Shown: piece by piece, positions 10,776 through 20,593 of the stretch
How the letters are laid out: every line of letters begins with the position of its first letter
Numbering within the stretch: position 1 is the first letter of the stretch
Assembly (NCBI GenBank): GCA_032690845.1
Contig: CM064427.1
Span: forward strand, 16,503,501 to 16,567,500
DNA from: Eleusine coracana subsp. coracana
Taxonomy: Eukaryota; Streptophyta; Magnoliopsida; Poales; Poaceae
Length of the DNA stretch: 64,000 nt
Direction of reading: 5' to 3'
Position numbers and translations under genes: made by a program
The notes under the pieces: generated by a model
Database searches by the model: none
Told to the model about the DNA's origin: nothing
Seen by the model: the letters and a program-made list of their open reading frames with translations, nothing else

Positions 10776-13700
10776 TGTGACACACATGGTGTCACCCTAG
10801 TGACTGAGTTAGTTAAGAAAAGAAATCAGAAACAAAAAGGAAAAATTTAAAGCTCAAATTTGAATTTAGCTGAGTTTGACTCAAATAGACCTTGAACTGG
10901 AAGTTCACAATTTTCAAAATAAGTGACCCAATTAAATTTCATAATCTCAATCTTTAACTCCAAATAGAATTTTACAGAATTTTTGGTGATTTTCTAACTT
11001 TGGGAAACAGGACAGATAACTCAAACAATGTCCAGACATAGGGTCACATTAAAAATTCAAATTTCAAATTTTGAAATGAAACCATTGAACCAGATCATAC
11101 CCATAGTTAAGATCTAATATTTAGGAGAAACATATAATTTGAGCTTTATTTAATAAAGACAAGAACTATTACTTTTAGAATTTTAGCTAAATATCAAGTT
11201 TCTCGGCAAAATTCAACCTTAGCAATGAAGCAAATTTGAAATTAAATAACTCCTATAACATTTTATCTTCTAGAACTACATCATCAACTTTTAGCTACTC
11301 CAAGCATTGCTCTTCATGGATTTGGAACCCTTTTTAAGTTTGCAACCCATTTGATGCCCCAATTGGAATTTACAAAATGCTTAAGTGTTAAGGATTTCCA
11401 AGCCATTAAATTTCTCTAAGTTTCCTTAATCAGCAAGCCATTTTAAAAATGCAATATCTTGCAAATAATTTCACCTCGCCTTGTGCATGTCACTAAATTG
11501 TGACTTCAACCCATGATCTACAAGAGTATGTAAAAACATTAAAATTCCAACCTAGTTTAGTGCAACAAACGGTGGTTCAAAGTGCCTAAACGCTCATGTT
11601 TTCCTGGCATTAGAATTGGGTGGGTCCCGCCTGTCTGCGGCACAGTGCACGCCGGCACTGTGCGCCGCCCGCCTTGCCGAAGCGCAGGATGTCGAGTGGT
11701 AGTCGATCACCGGCCAAGGCCCCCTAGTCGGAATCTTGCCCGAATATCTGTCTCCCGGTCGCCCTTATCTCTCTCGCACTCACTCTCTCCCTTTCGTTGC
11801 TCTCTCTCTCCGGCTCTCTCATCTCCATTGCCACCAGGAGCCCACCTAGTCGCGCCGCCGCTTCACCGCCTCCCACCGTCGATCGACCGAGCCACGAGCT
11901 TCGCCTACTCCTTCTCCTCCGGCTCGCGCGAGATCACCGCCTCCCTCGCACCGTGCCGAGCCAATCAGCCCCTTTCTTCTCCGTCACCAACCGCCTCTCC
12001 GATATCCTATCCTCCCTCCACGTTGAGTTTTTCCTCGATTCGCCTCTACGGCAAGATCCTCTCACCTTGGCACCTCCCTCTGACTCGAGTCGGCTCTAGG
12101 TTTCGCCCTGCCATCATCAGCACGCCGCCTCCTACCGCCGCCTCCCATCGCAGTCCGTCGCCGTCCGCCTCTCCCCCTTGCGTGCAGCAGCCCGGTGAGT
12201 TAAACCACCTTTCCTCCCGTGCCGCGCCTCTTCCGGAGAACCTCCTTGCACCTCGCGAAGCCGGAGCGCCTCTCCGTGCTTGCCCCGCCCACTATGGCAT
12301 GAATATTTTAGTGTTGCCAACTTTGTTAATTAATATAAATTATTGGTGAATGTTCTGGCCATCATAATTAGTAGATAAAACTTATGTCATCTCCCCCACA
12401 TCATATATTTTTCTCCCTAGTATTTATGTTCCAGAACCATGCCTAAAAATAAAAGTGTTACTTTATATCTAGTAATGGCAAGTTTGTAATTACTAGTAAC
12501 TTGAGCACATGTATTAACATTGCAAATATTCTTACACATTGCTCTCTACATTTTAGGTTGTTATTTACTTAAATTTCCTCTGATCATCATGTCATGCTCA
12601 TCTTGTTAGTGTATATATGATTCACCATTTGCAATCATCATCACTAAAACGTTGTTCATATTTCACGATACCAAAAGAAAACAAAATAAGAAATCACTCA
12701 TTGTCCTTCTCTAATGCACACTCCTGTACTTTATACGTGCATCATGTCATTGCATGCATTTGTTGAGAAAGAGCCATGAATCCTCTCTATCCTTATGTGC
12801 ATTGCATTTCGTCCAATAGGACTCGACGATGGGAACGTGGAAGTGGAGATAGTTTCGGAGGAGCCTGGAGCTGAGACTAATCCTCCTGAGAGTGCTCACT
12901 CTGATCTGAACCAAGGCAAGCCCCGGTGCACTCCTATGTTTTCAAAGTTTTTACTTTGTACCATATATATGCGTGTCATGTATTGTGCATTACGTATAGG
13001 AATTTGATTGAAGCCTAGTTGCATGTAGGCAAAATAAAAAATCCTATGGGTATGAGTTCAGTTGTACAAGCCCCATTAGAAATGCTAAGCTTAATTGTGA
13101 GTCTCGATTGCAAGCATCGAGTAGTCTGGGGATTACTCGTGTTATGCTGGCTGAGTTACTTTTACCATTCTCAAGATTATGATAAGAAAAAAATGAAAAG
13201 AAGACCGAATGGGGAAGTGCATGTGTAGGTCAAGGTGACAAGGTTGGCCCTTGTTCGCCATAGCCCCATTTGTGTCGATTAAGAACCCCTTCATATGGAC
13301 CCGTGACCAAGTTTGAATAGTATCACATGCATGCTAGTGATATGGGCACTAGTAAATCGACGTAGCTTGACTACCATAGTGGTTGGACGATACCCTACTC
13401 TTCTTCTAGTGATGAAGCGGGTTCGGTGGAACGTGGGTATGTGATGGAAGGGAGAGTGCATGGGCTACCCATGGATGGCTTCGACGAAAATGTCGCATGG
13501 GGTGACGTGTACTCGAGAAAAGAGGGACCCGGACCGACCCTGTTGTATCTCACGAAAGGTTGTCGTACATGACTCCTCGGAGTGTACGTGCGCCATGTAT
13601 TTGGGTTTCTCCTGCAGGATGTAAAATTTATTCGAGTCACCGTCCCTCGCAGTTATTGAGTACCACTTATCAGATCGTTGCCATTTCGAAGTAAAACAAG

Positions 13701-14346
13701 TGAGATGATAATGATGATATTGTATTTCTATTAATTGTATTGCAGCCATGTTTTCTCTAGTATAGATGCACAATATTTATTTCAGCAAAAACTCTACTAA
13801 TTTGGCAAAAATCTGAAAATAAGGATAAATCCTTAGTGCTGTTTTTGCAATTATTTCCACAACTTTTGGTCAGCCTCCTATATGCTAGGTGTCGGCCTTA
13901 ACGTGCCATTTTGATGGGTAAGTCTTGCTGAGTATTAGTTGCTCAGGTTTGTTATTTAAGTTTTTGTACAGGTATGTCACATATTGTGTACACCGAGAGT
14001 GGCAATCATGTGGAGTGGGATGGTGAACCCCCGAAGGGATGGACCATGGAATGGGTTCCCGTTTCCCCTACTCTAGAGGAGCATGATGAATGATTCATAG
14101 TGATGGGCTGCCATGAGTTATTGTAAGATATGTATCGTCGAGATTATTCGCTTCTGCTAAGACTTCGTTTTTGAACTTCAAACTCTTTTATGTATCCTAA
14201 ATTTGAACCTAAATTGTAATAACTTAAATTCGACACTGCACTCTATTTTCTATGTTCATTTATGTATTGATGGACGCTTGCTTCGTCAAGTATCACTCGA
14301 GTATCGATCCTTGACTAACCCCTCATTTTGTGGTGGCGATGTCACA
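10776..14346 (+). repeat. 3' LTR of chromovirus A (3571 bp)
   Basis: Starts TGTGACA and ends TGTCACA, a perfect 7-bp inverted pair. It contains AT-rich sequence (10776-11580), a GC-rich stretch (11600-12300) with only low-complexity reading frames, a GTGAGT donor-like site near 12197, and a short acidic exon-like cassette (12820-12915). The part at 13380-13640 is strongly similar, inverted, to 35280-35540 in chromovirus B, so A and B belong to one family. Confidence 0.92.
12820..12915 (+). other. Exon-like acidic cassette inside the LTR of chromovirus A
   Basis: A 96-bp open stretch bounded by an AG (CCAATAG) and by CCAAG|GCAAG, the form of a GC-type donor. It encodes an acidic peptide with VEVEIVSEEPGAE and ends NQGKPR into the next bases. 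A similar cassette is at the same place in chromovirus B's LTR. Splicing is inferred, not shown. Confidence 0.45.
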
Positions 14347-14347
14347 C

Positions 14348-15371
14348 TATGTTCTTGCTAGTAGTTGGACATGGTCTAAAATTGAGGTTGCTTCGTTCAG
14401 ATTACAAGGTTCTTTAGAGACTATCAGTAGGCACTTTTCTGATGTGTTGACTGCCATTCTATCTCTAAGTGCTAAGTTCATTAAGCTTCCTGATCATTAC
14501 AAATGGAAGTGGTTTGGCAATGCACTTGGAGCACTAGATGGGTGTCATGTTGATGTGTGTGTGCCTGTGGCTGACCAAGGAAGGTATAGGAATAGAAAGC
14601 AACAGATCGCCACTAACATGCTAGGTGTGGTTGATTGGAACATGAAATTCTTGTACGTATTACCTGGCTAAGAGGATTCAGCCTCTGACTCTTAACAGTT
14701 CTACGTGATGCAATGAGTCGCCAAGATGGATTTGTTGTACCTAAGGGTGCGGCTCTTTGTATTGGTATTTTATTTTTTTATTTGGTTCTTAACTAACTCT
14801 ATTGCTTGACAATAGGAAAATATTATTTAGTTGATGCTAGATACACCAATGGACCTGGATTTCTAGCTCCATTCAGATCCACTGGGTACCACTTGAAAGA
14901 GTGGGCTTCAAGTCAACAGAAGACTAAAACTCCCAAAGAGTTATATAACTTGCGTCATTCTCATGCTAGAAATGTTGTAGAGAGAACTTTTGGTTTGGCA
15001 AAAAAAAATGGGCTATCCTACGCACAGAAGTTTCTTTGGTATAAAGGATCAGGTAAGAAAATTACATACGGTGTTCAACAACATCATTCTGAGAATAAAA
15101 ATGGCTAAAAATACAAATATAGCAGATCCGAATTATTAATGTTTGTTGGGTGCTACACAACTATGCAAGGGACACGATGCATCATATGGATGATTTATTG
15201 TTGCAGGAAGTGGATGTTGAACTAGCTGCTATGCAAAATGAGTCTATAGGTAATGCTAACTTAATTAGAAGCGTTCAAGTCACTTCTAAATGGAACTCTT
15301 TTAGGGATCAGCATACCCATAACATGTTTGCTAAATACCTTTTGAGTCATGGTGAACTAGAGATGGAGTAG
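14348..15371 (+). pseudogene. PIF/Harbinger DDE transposase, 5'-truncated and broken
   Basis: Cut-and-paste transposase of the HARBI1-like nuclease family. Seen in order: LETISRHFSDVL, GALDGCHVDV (first catalytic Asp), RNRKQQIATNMLGV, a stop in LPG*E where the family has Trp, an apparent intron ending ...GACAATAG at 14813, KYYLVDARY (second Asp), GFLAPFRSTGYHLKEW, NLRHSHARNVVERTFG (catalytic Glu), then frameshifts near 15010-15100, and a C-terminal part from about 15130 (VLHNYARDTM ... WNSFRDQHTHNMF) ending at 15371. The N-terminus is missing because chromovirus A sits immediately before it. Nonfunctional as it stands. Confidence 0.88.
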
Positions 15372-15524
15372 GCCATGTGGGGCATTATTTTGTGTGAAAG
15401 CTGGCTGCATTATTTTGTGTTGGGCAGCTAGTCTGTGGTGCCTTTTGTGAACTTTTATGCATAAACCATATATTTTGGCATACTAACTTTTGTGGAATTT
15501 TGGCAAATATATGTGAATAGCACC

Positions 15525-16134
15525 ATGGCTTCAACAAAGGGGCATAAAATGTCTACCTCACTTGGATGGATGAGATGGACGCTCCATTGTTGGCTGTCCT
15601 CATGGATCATCACAACAATGGTGATCATGCCCAAAATGGATGGAAGCCACATGTCTACAAATGATGCTATAAGGCATGTGCGTGAGAAGTGTAATGTGGA
15701 GATCACAAAGGACAACATAGCATCAAGGTGCAAAACTTTTGACAAGCACTAGGAAAATGATAGGTTGTTGATTGATAGTGATGATATTTGGAATAGTTAT
15801 GTGGAGGTAAGTACATGAATATTTCCTATTTTCTGTTTCACTATTGTCAATGTGAAAATGCAGCAAACTTATACTAATGTTTATTATATAGGCTAACAAG
15901 TCAGCAGCTTGCTACAAGATCAAAGTAGTGAAAAATTGGGATGCAATCAGTACCATTTATTCAAAAGATCATGCCAATGGTGAAGGTGCCCAAACTGGTG
16001 CTGAGAGTGCTCAAGTTCCAGCTGAACCAGTTGATGATGCATCACCAGATTTGCACCCAAAGAGGCAGCTAACTAGTAAGGCCATTCTATCCATGCTTGG
16101 AGATATGAAGACCACATTCCATGATTCTTTGTAA
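15525..16134 (+). pseudogene. Harbinger Myb/SANT-like protein, degenerate
   Basis: Second Harbinger protein, which in this superfamily binds element ends and carries the transposase to the nucleus. Visible: the MDEMDAPLLAVL and DHHNNGD region in a shifted frame near 15560-15640, VREKCNVEITKDNIASRCKTF at 15680-15745, a stop, then SYVE. An intron with GTAAGT donor (15807) and TATATAG acceptor (15891) precedes ANKSAACYKIKVVKNWDAI and an acidic region with HPKRQLTSKAILSMLGDM, ending at 16134. At least two frameshifts and stops break it. Start taken at the ATG of MASTKGHK. Confidence 0.8.
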
Positions 16135-16417
16135 GTCCACCAAACCACTACCGATGCCCAGTGTTACTCCTCCTACTAAAATACTTGCAACACTTCAAAT
16201 GATACATGATTTGGTTATGTGTGACATGCTGAAATTTATGGGAAGTTGATCCTTAAGGAACGCTTATTCCAACAGCTCATGGAACTCTTGATGGACATGA
16301 GGAAGGAATGGCTCTTGATGTTGAACGACTAGATTGAGTATGTTTTTGTATGCTTGTAGCAGGTTATGTATGTTTGGAATGTAGGGTCGTTTTGTACGCT
16401 TGTTATATAGGGCTTAA

Positions 16418-16699
16418 TGTAACGTTCCGCCCCTCCGAGGTCAGACCCGCTTACACCTGGAGGCTCTCTAGGACCTCAAGACTGCCCTCGTAGACCAACA
16501 CAAGTCTTTTCTATACAATTTGTCCTCACTCGTGCGCACCCGGGAAGAACTTCCCGATCGGTCACCCATCCCTAAATTGCTCTAGGCCAAGCATGCTTAA
16601 CATTGGAGTTCTTTGGGGATGAGCTTCCGGAAAAGAAGTTATAACTTGTTGGTATGAGTATCCTATCAATCCTATTAAGCCCTGAGCCGGGTTGTTACA
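16418..16699 (-). repeat. Cassandra 3' LTR (left copy)
   Basis: Perfect TGTAAC/GTTACA ends. Contains a 5S-like tract at about 16546-16665. Confidence 0.83.
16546..16665 (-). repeat. 5S rRNA-derived segment inside Cassandra LTR
   Basis: On the minus strand it holds GGATGGGTGACC, identical to the 5S box C region, and GTTAAGCATGCTTGG, close to the 5S box A region (TTAAGCGTGCTTGG), plus AACTCC and GGGAAGTTC in the same order and spacing as 5S rRNA. It is a diverged, transposon-borne copy, not a ribosomal gene; in Cassandra these act as RNA polymerase III promoter elements. Confidence 0.8.
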
Positions 16700-16905
16700 C
16701 TCTCACGCATTAGAAAACCGACGTACTCGTCGGCCAACCCCAGGCCAGGAACAGGATGTCGGCCAACCCCAGGCCAGGAACATCCCCTCTTGGCCACATC
16801 CGTGTGCCCAGTGTTAGCGCATGTGCCATGCTGCAAGACCACTCTCAGGGCGCACACCATGCCTGTGCAACTGCGACCCCATCTGTCCGTGAAACCATGA
16901 GAGTC

Positions 16906-16918
16906 GGCTCTAATACCA
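16906..16918 (-). other. Primer-binding site of the Cassandra-like element
   Basis: Minus-strand TGGTATTAGAGCC, one change from the tRNA-Met type TGGTATCAGAGC, two bases from the right LTR. Confidence 0.75.
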
Positions 16919-16920
16919 AT

Positions 16921-17153
16921 TGTAGCTCTCTAGGACCTCAAGAATGTCCTCACAGACCAACACAAGTCTTTTCTATATACTTTATCCTCACTCGTGCACA
17001 CCCGGGAGGAACTTCCCACCCATAACTAAATTGCTCCAGGCCAAGCACGTTTAGCCTTAGAGTTCTTTAGGGATGATCTTCCGGAAAAGAAGTTGCAACT
17101 TGTTGATATGAGTATTCTATCAATCCTATTAAGGCCTGAGCCTGGTTGTTATA
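16921..17153 (-). repeat. Cassandra 5' LTR (right copy), inner end shortened
   Basis: Matches 16462-16699 over its length. The outer end has TATAAC where TGTAAC is expected. The 5S-like box C region is partly deleted here. Confidence 0.8.
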
Positions 17154-17623
17154 CTTGAGAACTTGTTATGCAATTGGAGGTGTTTCATGTTGTCACAAAC
17201 TTGGATTATTGTTGTCATGTTATTACCTACATAATGGTTGCTGTTATATTATTGTTGTTATTATTTTTCTCACATTTTTCATGATATTCATAATATTTTT
17301 AATTTTTTAAGAATATTAATGCTATTTCAATATTTTTTATAATATGTTTTAAAAACATTTCATTATATGTAAAAGTTGTGGAAGTTACATTTCAAACATG
17401 TAGAACATAGTATCTTGTTCAAACAATTCAAGGAATACAATTCCATAGGTTTGTGCATCCAAACAACAAATGGAATTGGTTGCTACCCTTGATTCCAACT
17501 ATCAATTACATATGTATCCAAACAGTAGCATTGGCATTGCAGGCCATTTTCATTGCCACTCAACTTTGGCATTCATACCCCAATGCAATTCCTCAAGCTG
17601 AAAGCCAACTTCCAAACGTAGCC

Positions 17624-18077
17624 TAAATGTTAAATATTAACACTAATAATTCTAGGAGCCTTAACGCTTTGCTAGGTTTACCAATATCAAATTCAAAGAT
17701 GTTTGTTGAATAAAAACATTTTCCAACAATAAAAATGTTCTCCATATGTTACTCTATATATTTAAAAATTTCATAAAATTTGGAGCAATGAAAGTATTTG
17801 TCGGAGCTAGCGAATAGAGGAAAACGGTAAGAATTGAGGTTGACTGACGGTAGTGGTATACTTGGCATGAATTTAATGGATGCCACAGAGAGAATTTTGA
17901 TTTTTTTTATGTCACAAAGGGAATAGGATAAATTTTCAGTGGCACGAATTCCCTTTACATTCTTAGACGTAAGAAGTGGTTCGTTTTAGAGCAGATGGCA
18001 GCGTATCGCACACGCCAGCTAAGCTGGGACCGGCAACCAATTCGACTCGGACTCGAACATTTCTCTTCGGTAGTAGT
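17624..18077. other. Intergenic, upstream of the kinase pseudogene
   Basis: AT-rich sequence without a convincing reading frame or repeat. The last part would be the promoter of the kinase locus. Confidence 0.5.
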
Positions 18078-18088
18078 ACTATATAACT
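18078..18088 (+). promoter_or_regulatory. Probable TATA box of the kinase locus
   Basis: TACTATATAAC about 95-105 bp before the ATG at 18183, a usual plant TATA position allowing a 5' leader of about 70 bp. Confidence 0.5.
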
Positions 18089-18182
18089 GTTGAATGCCGC
18101 AGGGCAGCGCAATAACTTCCCTGGGAAGATTTCATCACCTCGCTCCATCCCTCCCACGGCGGCGCGCACCGAGACGAAGCTA

Positions 18183-19162
18183 ATGGCGGCGGCAAGCAGG
18201 AAGCGTCCAGCGCCCGACGCTGACGGAGACAGCAGCGCCGCGGCGCGGGGAGGCTCTTGCAAAAAGAAGCAGGCGCTAGCGGTGGCGGCGGCCTACAACG
18301 ACTATGAGTTCCGTAGCATCCGCGACTACGAGCTGATGGAGGAGATCGGGAAGGGCTCGTACGGCGTCGTGGTGAAGGCGCGCGACCGCCGCACCGGCGA
18401 GACGGTGGCCCGCTCGGCGTCCGCTCGGCGGCGGACCACCACCGCGCGGTCGTCCGCGAGGCGTGCTGCCTCGCCGAGTGCCTGGGCCACCCGTCCGTCG
18501 TCCAGATCAGGGACCTTGCCGCCGACGAGGCGACCGGGCAAATCTCCCTCGTCATGGAGTTCGTGGGGCCCAGCCTCCGCGCTTGCCTCCGGCAGCGCGG
18601 GCGATTCTCCGAGGCCGAGACGCGATCCTTCATGCGGCAGCTCCTGAGCGCGACCAAGACGATGCATGGCGTGAAGTTGATCCACCGCGACATGAAGCCG
18701 GCCAACATCCTCATCGGAGGCGACGACCCCGGCGGCGCAAACGCGACACTGAAGATCTGCGATTTCGGGGCGGCCACGGCAAGAAAGCCTGCCGGGACGC
18801 CGTACCCGGAGCCGCGGGTGGGCACGCTGTTCTACCGGTCGCCGGAGCAGCTGCAGGGCGACCGGTGCTACGGCCCCGGCGTGGACGTGTGGGCGCTGGG
18901 GTGCGTGATGGTGGAGCTCCTCACCGGCGAACCCCTGTTTGGGAAGGCGGATTCGGAGGAGGAGGTGCTCATCATGGCGGCTCAATTGCGGGATCAAGTT
19001 GTGTCGGCCGGGTCGGAGGCCTTCAACGGCCTGCCAGAGCCGCTGTCGCTGGCCGGGCGCGAGGTCTTGCGTGGGTTACTGCGGTTCGATCCGGAGGAGA
19101 GGTTCAGTGCCGCCGAGGCGCTGGAGCATCGGTGGTTTGCTGAAGATGACGACAAAACATAG
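18183..19162 (+). pseudogene. CDKF-like protein kinase, single exon, lost ATP-binding lysine and frameshift
   Basis: Intronless GC-rich gene related to the grass family annotated as putative cyclin-dependent kinase F-2. The start frame gives an Ala/Arg-rich leader, then YELMEEIGKGSYGVVVKARDRR (P-loop). After GETVA the frame breaks near 18407 and continues in another frame with ADHHRAVVREACCLAEC. The expected V-K segment of strand beta-3, holding the ATP-anchoring lysine, is absent. The rest is well kept: LIHRDMKPANIL, KICDFGAATAR, FYRSPEQL, DVWALGCVMVELLTGEPLFG, FDPEERFSAAEALEHRWF, stop at 19160-19162. Either a recent pseudogene or a local sequence error; a plain one-base error would not replace the missing VK codons. 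A CACTA element lies 66 bp past the stop. Confidence 0.85.
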
Positions 19163-19228
19163 GAGCCTCCAGCCGTAGCTGAAGCAGAACAGTTTCGCTC
19201 TATGCCTATCTTGTTAGTAGGGAACGGT

Positions 19229-20373
19229 CACTGAGAAAAAATCAATCTTTATCGTGTGCCTAAAACTTTGTCATATGTTTTATTTTGAGCATACGATAAA
19301 GATGATATTTGTCGTTATGCTAAATTAAAACACACGGTAAAATTTTTACCGTGTGTAAAAAAGATTGACACGCGGTAAAGAGCATGGTTTGCCGTGTGCA
19401 CGGCAAACACACTCTTTATCAAGTGTTTTTCTCTAACACTCGGTAAAACATAAATTTAAATTATATTTAAAATCATAAATTAATTCAAATCAAAAAAATT
19501 TAAACTATAAAATTATATAACTTTTAAAAACTTATAACTTTTATTTTGATCATTTGCTTATTACTCAATTTAATCCAAACATTGTTTACAAAATCTAATA
19601 GTCTCATATAGTTTCATGAAACATTCGATGAGATATATAAGATTTGTGAACAATGTTACTACCACTTTGTCAAATGAACAAATGATCAAAACAAAAGTTG
19701 TAGATCTTAATAAGTTACACAACTTTATATTTCAATATTTTTTTATTTAAAATAATTTAGTCAACAAAAAACATATTGAAAAATATATAAATAGGTCTTT
19801 GCCGAGTGTTTTTTTCTTGGCACACGGCAAACATGGTCTTTACCGTGTGCCCGATATAAAGCACACGGCAAAGACCATGTTTGCCGTGTGCACGATATAA
19901 AGCACATGGTAAAGAGATCAAATATAAAAGGAGCGAACACGGGGTGTAGTCACAAATAAATGTGTGGTACAGTGGTAGGGGGTTCTACATACGAATGTGA
20001 GGTCTCGGGTTTGAATCTTGGCGGGTGTACTTTACCACGTAGCACGTGAAAAAATATCGTGACTTGCGACTTGGACGGGGACGGGCGGGCGGGGTTGCTG
20101 GAGGTCCAAATTTTTTTTTTTTTTGCTTTTTTTAGGTTTTATATGATTTATATTTTACCGGCTTTGTCATGGGTACTTTTAACACACAGCAAAATCTTTA
20201 CCGTGTGCCCGATAGAAGGCACACGACAAAGTCGGCTTTGCCGACGGAATTTTTGCCGTACGCGCTTTGCCATGGATAACCCACGGCAAAGACTTTACCG
20301 TCGGATTTTTGGGTTTTGTCGTGTGCCCGTCGTGTGCATTGGGCACACGGTAAACCTCTGGTTTCCAGTAGTG
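19229..20373. mobile_element. CACTA-type element, non-autonomous, with TTTGCCGTGTGC subterminal repeats
   Basis: Bounded by CACTGAG at the left and CAGTAGTG (inverse CACTACTG) at the right; flanks GGT and AGT match at two of three bases as a CACTA target duplication. Many direct and inverted copies of a GCCGTGTGC(A/C) motif fill 19240-19440 and 19800-20360, as in CACTA subterminal regions. No transposase is present. It sits in the 3' flank of the kinase pseudogene. Confidence 0.72.
19492..19744. repeat. Long imperfect inverted repeat inside the CACTA element
   Basis: Two arms of about 125 bp meet at the palindrome GTTTCATGAAAC (19611-19622). AACATTGTTTACAAAATCT pairs with AGATTTGTGAACAATGTT, and TATTTTGATCATTTG pairs with CAAATGATCAAAACA. 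A transcript could fold into a long hairpin. Confidence 0.8.
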
Positions 20374-20410
20374 AGTAAACCATAGTGACTCAGAGTGCAC
20401 ACAAGCAGCA

Positions 20411-20593
20411 GATTTTTAGGACGAAGCTGCCATTCTTGTGACCCATATTCTTTCATTATTTGTAGCAGATATAGGAACCGATGATGTATATGATATGTTC
20501 AATCAATTTTGTAATTAATATACAGTGGGATGACATTAACATAGTTTCAAAAATTGTCATTTAACTGTTACGGTTCTTATGTGATGATGAGTA
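20411..20593 (+). repeat. Kinase 3' flank, duplicated at 22411-22562
   Basis: Shares TTTAGGAC, ATTTGTAGCAGATAT, GTAATTAATAT, GATGACATTAA, TGTCATTTAACT and TATGTGATGAT in the same order with 22411-22562, apart from small gaps. Removing the CACTA element places it about 100 bp after the kinase stop, so it is probably its 3' UTR or flank. Confidence 0.75.

Larger units (their letters stand above)
1..14346 (+). mobile_element. Tekay-like chromovirus A (Ty3/gypsy), 5' end outside window
   Basis: LTR retrotransposon with the order 5' LTR remnant, primer site, coiled-coil ORF, gag, protease-RT-RNase H, integrase with a C-terminal chromodomain, polypurine tract and 3' LTR. LTRs of about 3.6 kb plus a chromodomain point to the Tekay branch of chromoviruses. 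The 5' LTR tail (1-664) and the matching end of the 3' LTR differ at roughly 5% of sites by eye, so the insertion is old. Coding regions carry many stops and several frameshifts, so it is not autonomous. It contains a full-length RTE LINE. The 3' LTR ends exactly where Harbinger transposase coding sequence resumes, so it inserted into that gene; the matching left part must lie upstream of the window. Confidence 0.93.
16418..17153 (-). mobile_element. Cassandra-like TRIM retrotransposon with 5S rRNA-derived LTRs
   Basis: Small noncoding LTR element on the minus strand: two direct repeats (16418-16699, 16921-17153) around a 221-bp interior with a tRNA-Met-type primer site. On the minus strand the LTR starts TGTAACAACC and ends GTTACA. 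A 5S rRNA-like segment lies in the LTR, the hallmark of Cassandra. Flanks CTTAA (16413-16417) and CTTGA (17154-17158) match at 4 of 5 bases as a target duplication. The right LTR lacks about 40 bp at its inner end compared with the left one. Like all TRIMs it depends on other elements' enzymes. Confidence 0.85.
14347..17623 (+). mobile_element. PIF/Harbinger DNA transposon, right part
   Basis: Carries the C-terminal part of a Harbinger transposase and a Myb/SANT-like second ORF, the two-gene plan of this superfamily. The right end is proposed at 17623: AACTTCCAAACGTAGCC, the inverse of a GGC...GTTTGG-type Harbinger terminus, followed by TAA, a usual PIF target trinucleotide. The left end and the start of the transposase gene are upstream of the window, displaced by chromovirus A. 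A Cassandra-like TRIM is inserted at 16418-17153. About 17160-17620 is AT-rich, noncoding terminal sequence. Confidence 0.8.

Noticed and set aside
11582..12349. 255-codon open frame in the 3' LTR of chromovirus A
   Set aside because: Pro/Ser/Arg-rich low complexity in a GC-rich LTR segment, no domain, and other frames are open over the same stretch.
16546..16665. A 5S ribosomal RNA gene
   Set aside because: Clearly diverged outside the control boxes and located inside an LTR of a TRIM; a transposon-borne derivative rather than a functional rRNA gene.
18079..18997. Long antisense open frames across the kinase
   Set aside because: GC-rich coding DNA often keeps antisense frames open; the sense frame carries clear kinase motifs.
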